Part shown: piece by piece, positions 55,200 to 64,000 of the stretch
Position numbering within the stretch: the first letter of the stretch is position 1
Layout: each line of letters starts with the position of its first letter
Source of the DNA: Gemmatimonadota bacterium
Lineage (GTDB): Bacteria; Gemmatimonadota; Gemmatimonadetes; Gemmatimonadales; GWC2-71-9
Assembly: GCA_040388535.1 (NCBI GenBank)
Contig: JAZKBR010000004.1
Span: forward strand, 124,001 to 188,000
DNA: 64,000 nt
Direction of reading: 5' to 3'
Position numbers and translations under genes: made by a program
Notes under the pieces: generated by a model
The model's input: only the letters and a program-made list of their open reading frames with translations
What the model was told of the DNA's origin: nothing
The model's database searches: none

Positions 55200-56510
55200 T
55201 CAACTGGTCCCGGAAAGAAGGTCGCGACACACGCGGGCCAGATCGGCGAGGGCGACGCCCTGCTGCGACTTGTCCGCGAAATTCTTGAGTTGTACTTCAC
55301 CCCGGGCCCGGTCATCCGGCCCGATCACCACGGCCAGCCGTGCGCCACGGGCATCTGCCACCTTGAGCTGCTTGCCGAGACCGCTGGTGTGAAAAGCGTA
55401 CTCCACTCGCAGTCCCGCGTCGCGCAGTTCGTGAGCGATAGCAAGGACAAACGGTTCGTCCTCCGCCGTGACGGAGGCAACGAACAGATCCACGCTCGCC
55501 GGGGTGTCGGGCTTGAGCCCGCGTTCCTTGAGCAGCTCCCCGAGCACCACGTCACCCATGCCGAAGCCGAGCGCGGGGAGATCGACACCGCCGAGGTTGG
55601 CGAGCAGGGTGTCGTAACGACCGCCACCACAGATTGCGCGCAAGGTGCGCTGGGCATCGAACAGCTCGAAGACGGTACCTGTGTAGTAGGCGAGTCCTCG
55701 CACGATCGAGAGATCCAGCTCGATGAAATCACCGAGCCCCATCGCCACCAGTGCCTCGATGGTCAGACGGAGAGGCTCTCCCGCTGCGAGCGCGTTCGGA
55801 TAAGGCGCGAGTGCCGCGGCGAGTTCGCTCCAGGTCCGCTTGTCGCGCAGCCCTTCCACCAGCTCCAGCGCCCCCTGTCGATCGGCGCCGGCCGCATCGA
55901 GGAACGCCTGCTTCCGGCCGGCGTACTCGGTGCGTCCGAGCTTGTCGAGCGCGTGCATCAGCAATGGCCGATGCTCCTCGGCAATACTGAGCGAAGCGAG
56001 AATGCCATCGAGAAGTCGGCGGTCCGACAACCGCACCTTGAAGTCACTCGCACCGAGGCCAAGCTCGCGCATGATGTCGATGGACAGCGCGATGACCTCG
56101 GCATCGGCGAGCGGCCCCGCTTCACCGATCAGGTCGCAGTTGAGCTGGAAGTGTTCGCGCAACCGCCCGCGCTGCTGCCGCTCGTAGCGGAACAGCTGCG
56201 GAATCGAGAACCACCGGATCGGCTTCTTGAGTCCGTTGGCGCGCTCGGCAACCATCCGCGCAAGGGTCGGCGTCATTTCCGGCCGGAGCGAGACCTCGCG
56301 ACCACCCTTGTCGGTGAAGTTGTAGAGCTGCCCCACGATCTCGTCGCCGCTCTTCGCGGTATAGAGATCGAGTGGTTCGAGTGGAGGGCCGTCGTATTCC
56401 TCGAAGCCGTATCGCATCGCGACCCGGCGCCAGGCCCCGAAAATGTGGGCCCGGAACGCCAGGTCGTCAGGAGCGAAGTCGCGGAATCCGGGAAGGGTCC
56501 GGAAAGTCAT
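55200..56510 (-). CDS. hisS: histidyl-tRNA synthetase
   Basis: 436 residues. SLRPEMTPTLARMVAER (motif 1/2 region), FRYERQQRGRLREHFQLNCD (motif 2), the histidine loop GLAYYTGTVFELFD and ALGFGMGDVVLGELL (motif 3), then an anticodon-binding domain. Charges tRNA-His. It heads hisS-proS-lysA-guaA after a 47-base gap to folC, which holds a TATTTT 5 bases before its ATG. Confidence 0.97.
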   Translation of the reverse strand: MTFRTLPGFRDFAPDDLAFRAHIFGAWRRVAMRYGFEEYDGPPLEPLDLYTAKSGDEIVGQLYNFTDKGGREVSLRPEMTPTLARMVAERANGLKKPIRWFSIPQLFRYERQQRGRLREHFQLNCDLIGEAGPLADAEVIALSIDIMRELGLGASDFKVRLSDRRLLDGILASLSIAEEHRPLLMHALDKLGRTEYAGRKQAFLDAAGADRQGALELVEGLRDKRTWSELAAALAPYPNALAAGEPLRLTIEALVAMGLGDFIELDLSIVRGLAYYTGTVFELFDAQRTLRAICGGGRYDTLLANLGGVDLPALGFGMGDVVLGELLKERGLKPDTPASVDLFVASVTAEDEPFVLAIAHELRDAGLRVEYAFHTSGLGKQLKVADARGARLAVVIGPDDRARGEVQLKNFADKSQQGVALADLARVCRDLLSGTS

Positions 56511-56557
56511 GGCACAAAATACACCGACGCCGTGCCTCTTGGGCGGTCAAATGGGGC

Positions 56558-57799
56558 TCAGACCGAGGAGAGCCCTCGTGCCTCGAGCACATCCCCCACC
56601 GTGTGAAAGGAGCCGGTTATCAGCACCGTCCCTGCCCCGGCTTCCACGACTCGCAACGCCTCCTGGAAGTCGGGCACAAGTCGCCACTTGGCCCGGGCTC
56701 TCGGGCGGGCCGGGTCGGCCAGCCAGCGTTCCAGCCAGCCGAGGTCCCAGCGGCGCGTATCGGCGCTGGGCGCCACAGTGAGCACTCCGACGTCCACCAC
56801 CGTATCGAGGGCCACCAGCATCTCCGGCCACGCCTTGTCGCCCAGAATGGACACCAGCGCGTGCACGGGACCCGCTGGGGGGGACTCCTCCAGCGCGGAG
56901 ACCAGGGCAGCCATCCCGTCGGGGTTGTGCGCCACATCGAAGAGCCAGCGCCCCCGGCGGTCGAGTCGCCCCGCCAACCGCGCCCCGGCGAAGCCCGCTG
57001 CGATCTCCTCGCTTGATGGACGCAGCTGGCTCGGGAGTTCCGCGAGCACCGCCGCCGCGATGGCAGCGTTGCGACGCTGATGCGGTCCCGTGAGTCCAAG
57101 AGCGTCAGCCCAGCGCGCTTCGCTCGGTACCACGACCGGGAGAAAGGTTCCGGTGGGATCGCCGCGCCTTACCGCCGCCGCTCCGGCCAACTCGAGCACG
57201 GCCGCGAGTGCGGAATTGGTCTCGCCGATGACGAACGGCACGCCGGGCTTGGCGATTCCGGCTTTCTCGGCGGCGATCAACTCGAGTGTTTCGCCGAGAT
57301 ACTTCTGGTGGTCGAGCGCGATGTGGGTCACGCCGCTCACGATGGGCGTCAGCACGTTGGTGCTGTCAAGTCGTCCGCCAAGGCCCACTTCGATCACGGC
57401 GATGTCGACTTCGCGTGCGGCAAAATCGGCCAACGCAATCGCGGTCGTGACTTCGAAGAAGGTGGCGTTGGACTCTTCGATCAGCTGCCGCAGGTGTGCT
57501 GTCCATGACGCGACGGCCATCTCGCTGATCGGCACGCCGTTGACGCGGATTCGCTCGCGGAACGACACCAGGTGGGGCGAGGTGTAGAGCCCGACGCGAA
57601 GCCCACGCGCCTCCAGAGCAGCCGCGATGAGCGTGCAGACGCTTCCCTTGCCGTTGGTGCCGCCGATGTGAATGGTCGGATAGCACTGCTGCGGCTGGCC
57701 GAGAGCTGCGAGCAGCGCCTCGGTGGTATCGAGTCCGAACTTGATCTGGGTGGTGCGCGGGAAGAGGAACTCGAGCGCGCTCTCGTAGCTGGCGGTCAC
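56558..57799 (-). CDS. folC: folylpolyglutamate/dihydrofolate synthase
   Basis: 413 residues from GTG 57799. Mur-ligase fold: the P-loop IHIGGTNGKGSVCTLI, YTSPHLVSFRERIRVNG, EVGLGGRLDSTNV, ITHIALDHQKYLGETL and LFDVAHNPDGMAALV. Adds glutamate to dihydropteroate and/or polyglutamylates folates. It pairs functionally with the folK copy in the trp run. Confidence 0.96.
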   Translation of the reverse strand: MTASYESALEFLFPRTTQIKFGLDTTEALLAALGQPQQCYPTIHIGGTNGKGSVCTLIAAALEARGLRVGLYTSPHLVSFRERIRVNGVPISEMAVASWTAHLRQLIEESNATFFEVTTAIALADFAAREVDIAVIEVGLGGRLDSTNVLTPIVSGVTHIALDHQKYLGETLELIAAEKAGIAKPGVPFVIGETNSALAAVLELAGAAAVRRGDPTGTFLPVVVPSEARWADALGLTGPHQRRNAAIAAAVLAELPSQLRPSSEEIAAGFAGARLAGRLDRRGRWLFDVAHNPDGMAALVSALEESPPAGPVHALVSILGDKAWPEMLVALDTVVDVGVLTVAPSADTRRWDLGWLERWLADPARPRARAKWRLVPDFQEALRVVEAGAGTVLITGSFHTVGDVLEARGLSSV

Positions 57800-57813
57800 A
57801 CGGGAATCATCTT

Positions 57814-57844
57814 GCTGCCGGCTCTCGCGGTGAGAGCCGGCAGC
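57814..57844 (-). terminator. 13-bp GC hairpin between accD and folC
   Basis: GCTGCCGGCTCTC (57814-57826), loop GCGGT, GAGAGCCGGCAGC (57832-57844): a perfect stem just after the accD stop and 15 bases before the folC start. No T tract follows on the minus strand, so it may attenuate or protect rather than fully terminate. Confidence 0.55.
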
Positions 57845-57852
57845 GTCAAGCG

Positions 57853-58719
57853 TCAGGCCGCAGTCGCGGCTTTCGCCGGGATCTTGTGCCCCTGGAAGTG
57901 CCGCAGCAGGCGCGCGGTGGTCTCCCGCAACGACGCGCGCGGAACCACGTCATCGATCTGGCCCTTTTCGAGCAGGAACTCGGCCGTCTGGAAGCCCTCG
58001 GGGAGGTCTTGTCCGATCGTCATCTTGATGACCCGTTCACCAGCGAAACCGATCACCGCGCCCGGCTCGGCGAGGATGACGTCTCCCTGCATGGCAAACG
58101 ATGCCGACACACCGCCGGTGGTCGGGTCAGTCAGAATCGAGATGTATGGCACCGCCGCTTCCTTCATCATCGCGATCGCAGCCGACGTCTTCGCCATCTG
58201 CATCAGGGAGAGGGCGCCTTCCTGCATCCGCGCTCCTCCCGACGTGCACACGAGCACGAGGGGAATCTTCTTCTCGGCGGACCGACGTGCGAGACGGGCA
58301 ATCTTCTCGCCCACCACCGACCCCATCGAGCCACCCATGAACCGGAAATTCATCACGCCGAGGTGCAGCGGCAGCCGCTCGAGCTTGGCAAGGCCGGTGT
58401 AGATGGCGTCTGAGGTCGAAGCCTTCTTCCGGGCCGCGACGAGCCGGTCGGCGTAATGCTCGAATCCGAGCGGATCAATCGAGGTGAGATTGGTGAACAA
58501 CTCTTTCCAGCTGCCATCATCGGTCAGCAGCTCGATGTATTCCTCAGCCGAGAAACGCTTGTGCGTGCCGCACTCGGGGCAGACGTTGAGCGCCTTCTCG
58601 AACTTCTCGCGAATATCGATATGGCCACAGGAGTCACACTTCTCCCAGGCGTCCGCGGGGATCTCCAAGCGCTCCCGGGGAGCTGTTCTGGGCTTTCGCT
58701 CCTTCTTGAACCACGCCAT
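57853..58719 (-). CDS. accD: acetyl-CoA carboxylase carboxyltransferase beta subunit
   Basis: 288 residues from ATG 58719 (MAWFKKERKPR); ATG 58728 with GAGG 4 bases upstream is also possible. Four-Cys zinc ribbon KCDSCGHIDIREK...NVCPECGTHKRF at about 28-52, then the crotonase-fold domain: VMNFRFMGGSMGSVVGEK, VCTSGGARMQEG, ILTDPTTGGVSASFAMQGD and AEPGAVIGFAGERVI. Half of the carboxyltransferase making malonyl-CoA; accA is not in the window. The gap to rodA (58720-58828) holds no gene. Confidence 0.97.
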   Translation of the reverse strand: MAWFKKERKPRTAPRERLEIPADAWEKCDSCGHIDIREKFEKALNVCPECGTHKRFSAEEYIELLTDDGSWKELFTNLTSIDPLGFEHYADRLVAARKKASTSDAIYTGLAKLERLPLHLGVMNFRFMGGSMGSVVGEKIARLARRSAEKKIPLVLVCTSGGARMQEGALSLMQMAKTSAAIAMMKEAAVPYISILTDPTTGGVSASFAMQGDVILAEPGAVIGFAGERVIKMTIGQDLPEGFQTAEFLLEKGQIDDVVPRASLRETTARLLRHFQGHKIPAKAATAA

Positions 58720-58828
58720 GACGGCCATAGTACCTCGAGTAGCGCCAGACTCCGGGGGGAGATCCGACGGACCATACAAGCTGGGGCGCGACCTGAGTCT
58801 GCGCAAGACCTTGACAGCTAAGTCCTTG

Positions 58829-60067
58829 TCAGGACTCCAGATAGCCAGAGGCTCTCGCCTCTTCCGAAGCCCGGAATGCGAGCCCCAGGGCGATGAACAT
58901 CGCAATCAGGAACGAGCCGCCGAACGAGAAGAATGGCAGCGGAATCCCCGTGATCGGCATAAGTGAGACACTCATTCCGATGTTTTCGTAGATATGCGTG
59001 AAGATCAGCCCCACTATTCCGAAGACGCACAACGAGGCGTAAGGGTCGCTGGCACGCCGGGCGATCCGGATCAGAATGAAGAGGAGCGTCAGCAACAACG
59101 CGAGCACCACGACGACCCCCACGAATCCGAACTCTTCCCCTACGACTGCGAAGACGAAATCGGTCCAGTGTTCCGGGATGTACCCCGAACGTTTCTGCGT
59201 TCCAAGCGTGAACCCCGTCCCGAACCATCCGCCTGATCCAATTGCGACCTTGGACTGGATCGCCTGGTATCCCGGGCCCTTGCGATAGTTCTCGGGATTC
59301 AGGAACGAGAGGATCCGCTCCTGCTGGTACTTCGCCATCTTGCCCCAGACCACGATATAGATCACACCCATCGCCGAGTTGGCGACATACACCGCGATCG
59401 CCTCGAAGATGAATGGGCGCCAGATCAGCAGCAGGACGAAGAGCACCACCATCCAGGCGCTCCAGAGCGAGGTATTCCACGCCAGCATCAGCGACACCAC
59501 CGGCGACGCCAGCAACACCAGCAGCGACGGCGCAACGCCGGCCCAGTAGAGCATCGCGAAGAGCACTCCGGCAAAGACGATCGCGCTGCCAAGATCGGGT
59601 TGCTTGAGCACCAGCAAGGCGGGGACAAACGCGATCATCACGGGTGCGAAGAGACCCCGCAGCGTATTCGGTGGCTCGCGTCGGGCGGCGAGCCAGCGCG
59701 CCAGCATCAGGATGGTCGCGAGCTTGGCGACCTCCACCGGCTGACCCAGCCGGATGTCACCGATCGCCAGCCAGCTCTTGCTGCCGGCGCCGGTGCCGAA
59801 TCCCTTGCCGATGACCAGCGTCAGGGCGAGCAGCCCGAGCCCGAGTCCATAGGCCCACGGCGCGGCCCACTCCAGAATCCGGAAAGAGAGGCGATAGGCC
59901 AGGGCAGCACAGATTGTCCCCGCGGCGAGCCACGCCAGCTGCCGAAGCCACTTCCCTTCGGCGCCGGTGCGCAGGTCAGTCTGGCCGGCCGAGTAGAGCA
60001 CCAGGACTCCAAGGATCGCCAGAATCACGACCACGACGAGGAGCACCTTGTCCAGCCCGCGATTCAT
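58829..60067 (-). CDS. rodA: rod-shape peptidoglycan polymerase RodA
   Basis: 412 residues of the SEDS family with about ten membrane helices. ILFMLARWLAARR-like and VLKQPDLGSAIVFAGVLFAM segments, a large extracellular loop AIQSKVAIGSGGWFGTGF, HWTDFVFAVVGEEFGFVG and the C-terminal GIPLPFFSFGGSF are typical. It polymerises glycan strands with PBP2, encoded immediately upstream with a 4-base overlap. Confidence 0.97.
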   Translation of the reverse strand: MNRGLDKVLLVVVVILAILGVLVLYSAGQTDLRTGAEGKWLRQLAWLAAGTICAALAYRLSFRILEWAAPWAYGLGLGLLALTLVIGKGFGTGAGSKSWLAIGDIRLGQPVEVAKLATILMLARWLAARREPPNTLRGLFAPVMIAFVPALLVLKQPDLGSAIVFAGVLFAMLYWAGVAPSLLVLLASPVVSLMLAWNTSLWSAWMVVLFVLLLIWRPFIFEAIAVYVANSAMGVIYIVVWGKMAKYQQERILSFLNPENYRKGPGYQAIQSKVAIGSGGWFGTGFTLGTQKRSGYIPEHWTDFVFAVVGEEFGFVGVVVVLALLLTLLFILIRIARRASDPYASLCVFGIVGLIFTHIYENIGMSVSLMPITGIPLPFFSFGGSFLIAMFIALGLAFRASEEARASGYLES

Positions 60068-61968
60068 CGGCGCTGTCCTGGCTTCCGTGCCGGTGGCTTG
60101 GCTGCCGGAGTCGCCGGTCTGGTCACCGCTCGCGTCGTATCCGGCGCAAGAGAATCAGCGGCCGGAGTGGTGTCTTCGCTGATGGGAAGCTGGTACTCGG
60201 TCCGGATGGCCGGCGAGCCCGGACCCTGGAGAAAGCGGCCGATCGCCTTCACCACATACTTCGCCACCAGCGCGCCGTGTTCGCCCTCTTCGACCTGAAT
60301 CCCGACCACGATCTTCGCGGAATCGGCCGGTGCGAAACCGATGAACCAGCCGATGTCCTTCTGGTTGCTGACCTGGCCCGATCCCGTCTTGCCGGCCACG
60401 TCAAACTCGCGACCGCCCGATGCGCCGGCGGTGCCGCTACGAACCACCTCGGCCATCGCATGCCGCAGCCCGAGGAGCTGTTCCGGCTTGAGGCCAAGAT
60501 CGTACGTCTTCGTGCCTGGTCGGGGCTCGTAGATATGGGGCGGCCGCTTGATGCCGTCGCCCGCGAGTGCAGCATAGAACGACACCATGTTGATGAGCGT
60601 CTGGGTGTTTCGGCCCTGACCGATCGAGAGGTTGAGGACTTCGCCATTGGACCAGGTCGAGAGGCCGCGCGAGTTGATGTAGTCCTTCATCCCCCGCGGA
60701 AAAATACTGCGCTTCTCCTGCTCCAGATCGATGCCGCTCATGTCGGAGAATCCGAGCGCCTGTCCATCCTCCAGCAAGCCATCGCGACCGATCAGCTGGC
60801 CCAGCTGATAGAAGTAGACGTCACACGAGGTCTTGATCGCTTCTGTGAGCGTCAGGGAGCCGTGCCCACCGTCCCGCTTCCAGCACTTGAACACTCGATT
60901 GCCAAATCGAAGTCCACCGCTGCACGGCACCGGCATCCGCGAATCCATGGTGACCAGGCCACGCCGCAGCGCCATCGTGGCAATCGCCAGCTTGAATGGC
61001 GATGCCGGCGGATAGCGCCCGTTGATCACCCGATCGATGAGGGGGTGGTTCGAATCTTCGTGATAGACAGCGTAGTCTTCTGCGCTGATCCCCCCGATGA
61101 AGGCATTCGGATCGAAGCCCGGGTGGGAGTAGTAGGCGAGGATCTCACCCTTCGGCGTCATCGCGACCATCGCGCCGCGCTTCTCGGGCAAGTCGGCCCG
61201 CCACATCGAATCAATGAAGAGCTGCAATGGCAGGTCGATCGTGGTGCGCATCGTGGAGCCGGCCACCGGTCGGACTGATCCGCTGTTGGGCTGGTCGCGC
61301 ACAGTGCGTCCACGCGCGGTCACTTCGACGTAGCGCGTTCCCTGCTGACCTCGGAGCAGCGAATCGTATTCGACCTCGAGCCCCTGCTTGCCGACGATTT
61401 CGCCCATCCCGACATCGCCGAAGGTCCCCGCTTTCATCTCGGCGTCACTGATCTCGCTGACGTACCCGACGAGGTGGGCCACCGCTTCGCCGTGCGGGTA
61501 GGTGCGCCGCGGTTCGGCCTGGATCACCAGCCCAGGGAGCGCAGCGCGGTGCTCCTCGAGGATCGCCACGAGACGATCCTCTCCCGACGCGAACACTTGC
61601 ACCGGCTGGAACGTCGCGACGCGCCAGCGCCGCACGACGGCGTCAGCATTGACTGAATCCGCTGGCACATACGAGAGCAGCCGCGCGAGCACTGCGCGCA
61701 AGGAATCCTCGTTCGCGGCCAGCAGCTTGATGGAATAACCCGGCACATTTTCCGCGATCGGAAGGCCGTTCCGATCCAGGATATCGCCACGTGGCGAGGG
61801 CAGCTTGATGGGGCGGAGGCGGTTGGAGCCGGCCTCCACTTTGAACTTGTCGTGCTCGAGCACCTGCGCCTTGAAGAAGGCACCGCTCAGCGCGAGGAAA
61901 GTGACACCGAGAATCCAGCGCGCCCCTTCGGCGCGACGCGCGACCTCGAACGACGCAAAGACGCTCAC
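60064..61968 (-). CDS. mrdA: penicillin-binding protein 2
   Basis: 634 residues: one N-terminal membrane helix (about 17-36), pedestal domain with RGDILDRNGLPIAENVPGY and GKQGLEVEYDSLLRG, and transpeptidase domain with Ser323-Pro-Phe-Lys326 (SxxK), Ser381-Cys-Asp383 in the SxN position, and Lys527-Thr-Gly (AGKTGSGQ). SCD instead of SxN is a mild departure. Cross-links lateral-wall peptidoglycan with RodA. C-terminal tail is Pro/Ala/Lys-rich. Overlaps at both ends. Confidence 0.97.
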   Translation of the reverse strand: MSVFASFEVARRAEGARWILGVTFLALSGAFFKAQVLEHDKFKVEAGSNRLRPIKLPSPRGDILDRNGLPIAENVPGYSIKLLAANEDSLRAVLARLLSYVPADSVNADAVVRRWRVATFQPVQVFASGEDRLVAILEEHRAALPGLVIQAEPRRTYPHGEAVAHLVGYVSEISDAEMKAGTFGDVGMGEIVGKQGLEVEYDSLLRGQQGTRYVEVTARGRTVRDQPNSGSVRPVAGSTMRTTIDLPLQLFIDSMWRADLPEKRGAMVAMTPKGEILAYYSHPGFDPNAFIGGISAEDYAVYHEDSNHPLIDRVINGRYPPASPFKLAIATMALRRGLVTMDSRMPVPCSGGLRFGNRVFKCWKRDGGHGSLTLTEAIKTSCDVYFYQLGQLIGRDGLLEDGQALGFSDMSGIDLEQEKRSIFPRGMKDYINSRGLSTWSNGEVLNLSIGQGRNTQTLINMVSFYAALAGDGIKRPPHIYEPRPGTKTYDLGLKPEQLLGLRHAMAEVVRSGTAGASGGREFDVAGKTGSGQVSNQKDIGWFIGFAPADSAKIVVGIQVEEGEHGALVAKYVVKAIGRFLQGPGSPAIRTEYQLPISEDTTPAADSLAPDTTRAVTRPATPAAKPPARKPGQRR

Positions 61969-62492
61969 TGGTCCATCCGGATCGCGAGCCAGTCGCGGAA
62001 GAGCATCACGATCACCACACCGACCGCTGCAGTCGTGAGCCCCTGCAACGGTGACCAGACCAGCAGTTCCGTCAACAGCCGACCTGGCGACGTTCCGCTG
62101 AAGAGCAGCACCAGCAGATTGCGCGCCCAGGTCCCGAGGAAGAAGACGCCAGCGGTCACGAGCAGGTTGTCAGCGAAGAAGACCGATCGCCCCCACGCTG
62201 CGCCCCAGCCCACCAGCACGTGCGCCAGGATGCCAGCACCGAAGCGGGCGGGCGTCAGCACATCGACCATCAGGCCCACGGCAAAGCCGATCACGGCAGC
62301 AGTACCAGGCCGCTGGCGGATGGCCAGCAGCAGCAACGCCAGCATCAGGAAGTCGGGCATTCCGCGGCCTTCGATCAGCGAAGGACGGAGATAGAACTCC
62401 AGCAGCAGGAGTGCCGCGATCACGACGCCGACACGGAACTTGTCGCTCGAGCGACGCCGCCGCGGGCCCTCACCGGTCCAGACCGAGCTCAT
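61965..62492 (-). CDS. mreD: rod shape-determining protein MreD
   Basis: 175 residues, very hydrophobic with about five membrane segments starting near residue 22 (FRVGVVIAALLLLEFYLRPS); LMLALLLLAIRQRPGTAAVIGFAVGLMVDVLTPA is the conserved MreD region (given here in part). Membrane component of the elongasome. Identity rests on hydrophobic pattern plus position between mreC and mrdA. Confidence 0.93.
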   Translation of the reverse strand: MSSVWTGEGPRRRRSSDKFRVGVVIAALLLLEFYLRPSLIEGRGMPDFLMLALLLLAIRQRPGTAAVIGFAVGLMVDVLTPARFGAGILAHVLVGWGAAWGRSVFFADNLLVTAGVFFLGTWARNLLVLLFSGTSPGRLLTELLVWSPLQGLTTAAVGVVIVMLFRDWLAIRMDQ

Positions 62493-63427
62493 CGGAGCGA
62501 ATCCTTGCGCGGCAGTGTGTCGGCCGCCTTCCGGAGCGAATCCAGCATCCGCTGTGCTGCCACTTTGCGGAGCGAATCGGCCTTGCGCGCGGAATCGGAT
62601 GGCGGCAAGGGCAGGAATAGCGAATCTCTCGGCGAGGTCAGGACCAGGACGTGGGTCGCCAGCGCCGGATGCGAGTAGGGGGTGACCCGGTAGACCCGCT
62701 CATAACCGAATTGATCGCGCTCGATCGCGCTGACCCGCCCGATCGGGATTCCCCGGGGGAAGACCCCGCCCAGGCCGGAGGTAAAGACCGCGGTCCCGAC
62801 CGCCAGCGAATCGCGCAACGCCACCCCCCTGAGCTGGAGGACCGTGCGCGAAGCGTCGGTGCTCGGACTCGCCGAAATCAGCCCGGTCACACTGCCATTG
62901 GCGGTGACTGCGGCCGCACGAAACTCGGGGTGCGTCCAGGTGTAGGCCGCGCTCGAATGCGGGCTCGTCGACCAGATGTAGCCGATCAATCCGGCCGCGG
63001 TGACGACGGGGTCGAACTGGTGCACGCCGTCGGCAGATCCGACATTGAGCAACGCCATGCGATCGTCAGTGACGGCAGGTTGGTGGAGAATCTCGGCGGG
63101 GAGATATGCCTGTGTGAGCCGTGGCCGCAGATCGAGCAACGCGCGAAGGTTGTCATTCTCGCGACGGGTCGCACCGAAACCCTGCACCAGCAACGCGAGC
63201 GAATCACGGCTGTGTTCAATCACCCGGAGACCTTCGCGAGCCGTGCGATCGGCGACCGCGCGTGACTGCGCGGCCACCATCGGGCGAAGTGCTGTCTTGC
63301 GGATCGTGTTGGTGAGCGACTCGGCCCAGGGACGCGGGAGAGCGAGGGCGATCAGCGCGAGCAGGACACACCCGGCGAAGAGGACCAGGTCGCTCCGGGC
63401 GGTTTCGCCCCCTCCCTGATCGCGCAT
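62489..63427 (-). CDS. mreC: rod shape-determining protein MreC
   Basis: 312 residues: one membrane helix (about 13-32, LVLFAGCVLLALIALALPRP), a coiled coil (about 55-95), then the beta-barrel core with LPAEILHQPAVTDDRMALLN, NVGSADGVHQFDPVVT, GLIGYIWSTSPHSSA and VFTSGLGGVFPRGIPIG. The C-terminal tail repeats DSxRK-like segments (SDSARKADSLRKVAAQ) and is unusually charged. Periplasmic scaffold that activates PBP2. Confidence 0.95.
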   Translation of the reverse strand: MRDQGGGETARSDLVLFAGCVLLALIALALPRPWAESLTNTIRKTALRPMVAAQSRAVADRTAREGLRVIEHSRDSLALLVQGFGATRRENDNLRALLDLRPRLTQAYLPAEILHQPAVTDDRMALLNVGSADGVHQFDPVVTAAGLIGYIWSTSPHSSAAYTWTHPEFRAAAVTANGSVTGLISASPSTDASRTVLQLRGVALRDSLAVGTAVFTSGLGGVFPRGIPIGRVSAIERDQFGYERVYRVTPYSHPALATHVLVLTSPRDSLFLPLPPSDSARKADSLRKVAAQRMLDSLRKAADTLPRKDSLR

Positions 63428-63437
63428 CGTCAGGACG

Positions 63438-64000
63438 TCAGGTGGTCAGGACGCTGCGGTACTTCTCGAAGTCGTCGAGGATCCGACCGGTCCCGCGTAC
63501 CACGCAGGTCAGTGGATCTTCATCGACGTGAATCGGGAGACCGGTCTCCTGGGAGAGGAGCAGGTCGAGGCCGCGAATGAGGGCGCCACCGCCCGTCATC
63601 ACGATGCCGCGATCGACGATGTCGGAGGCCAATTCCGGCGGGGTGATTTCGAGCGCACGCCGCACGGCGTCTACGATCTGCTGGACCGGCTCCTGCACCG
63701 CCTCGCGGATTTCGGTGGAGTGCACCCGCACCGTCTTGGGGATGCCGCTCACCAGGTCGCGCCCCTTCACTTCCATCTCGCGCTCATCACCAGACGGGTA
63801 GGCCGAGCCGACCTTGATCTTGATGAGTTCAGCGGTGGGCTCACCGATCAGCAGATTGTAATTCTTGCGCATGAACATCACGATCGCCTGATCGAATTCA
63901 TCTCCGCCGATGCGGATCGATGTATCGGAAACGATGCCGCTCAACGCGATGACAGCGATCTCGGTGGTGCCGCCGCCGATGTCGATGACCATGTTGCCCG
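63438..64000 (-). CDS. mreB: rod shape-determining protein MreB, N-terminus cut by window edge
   Basis: The C-terminal 186 or so residues are visible. The actin-fold phosphate-2 motif NMVIDIGGGTTEIAVIALSG is at the edge, followed by RIGGDEFDQAIVMFMRKNYN, GEPTAELIKIKVGSAYP and GIVMTGGGALIRGLD (adenosine-binding). Bacterial actin that guides lateral wall synthesis. First gene of mreBCD-mrdA-rodA; the remaining roughly 160 residues lie beyond 64000. Confidence 0.97.
   Translation of the reverse strand, partial: GNMVIDIGGGTTEIAVIALSGIVSDTSIRIGGDEFDQAIVMFMRKNYNLLIGEPTAELIKIKVGSAYPSGDEREMEVKGRDLVSGIPKTVRVHSTEIREAVQEPVQQIVDAVRRALEITPPELASDIVDRGIVMTGGGALIRGLDLLLSQETGLPIHVDEDPLTCVVRGTGRILDDFEKYRSVLTT

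Noticed and set aside
53694-56606. A 970-codon open frame on the plus strand opposite lysA, proS and hisS
   Set aside because: The minus-strand frames encode unmistakable lysA, proS and hisS. Long antisense open frames are expected in GC-rich DNA, and the translated sequence is Arg/His-rich with no recognisable domain.
58720-58828. TGACA...TGTCA inverted bases near 58810-58830 as a further XRE operator
   Set aside because: The half-sites are degenerate, the spacing differs from the 11564-11590 site, and they lie at the end of rodA rather than in a promoter; chance is likely.

Overview
The window is a GC-rich, gene-dense bacterial chromosome segment. It carries 61 supported protein genes and one tmRNA. 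No insertion sequence, prophage, CRISPR array, rRNA or tRNA was seen. The longest gene-free stretches are only about 150 bases (50314-50461, 47272-47392, 58720-58828, 28306-28407). The gene content (MreBCD/PBP2/RodA, baeRF protein, LexA, HD-GYP, eukaryote-like ProS, separate PurS/PurQ/PurL) and the very GC-rich codon use fit a free-living Gram-negative-type bacterium. Gemmatimonadota is my best guess, but that is inference from gene style, not from a phylogenetic marker.

Layout. 1-10392 (minus strand): a truncated baeRF-family gene; a B12-dependent acyl-CoA mutase large subunit with its MeaB GTPase chaperone; then aspS-phoH-ybeY-CNNM/CorC-CNNM/CorC-mgtE (RNA maturation plus Mg/Co ion handling). 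10487-12716 (plus): rlmN, a small membrane protein/XRE regulator pair with a promoter-operator, and crcB. 12737-16558: an exported hydrolase, then divergent D-2-hydroxyacid dehydrogenase and glycerate 2-kinase genes (glycerate metabolism), and a small conserved unknown. 16637-26578 (minus): one long collinear run, trpC-trpF-trpB-HEAT protein-HD-GYP protein-trpA-folK-panB-panC-panD-yqeK-LytR_C, mixing tryptophan, folate and pantothenate synthesis with a putative c-di-GMP module. lexA (plus) lies between trpC and the separate trpD.

28408-43294 (plus): a 13-gene run, truA-htrA-purB-purC-psd-pssA-purS-purQ-purL-purF-ppdK-purE-purK. It covers most of de novo IMP/AMP synthesis and also contains phosphatidylethanolamine synthesis and pyruvate phosphate dikinase. 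43305-47271 (minus): DinB-like protein, MFS exporter, oligopeptidase B. 47393-48409: a GNAT gene converging on the ssrA tmRNA around a shared terminator. 48410-50914: corA, a tRNA-dihydrouridine synthase and a PTS IIA protein. 50915-64000 (minus): a housekeeping and cell-envelope block read mreB-mreC-mreD-mrdA-rodA-accD-folC-hisS-proS-lysA-guaA.

Two features recur. Neighbouring genes are very often joined by 4-base start/stop overlaps (ATGA, GTGA, TTGA), implying translational coupling. Several genes at transcription-unit starts have a -10-like hexamer only 5-13 bases before the start codon, suggesting short or absent leaders. The most unusual items are the paired HEAT/HD-GYP proteins with a shared N-terminal domain inside the trp genes, the active-site residues of the acyl-CoA mutase (isobutyryl-CoA type rather than methylmalonyl-CoA type), and the three-half-site operator at the membrane protein/XRE promoter.
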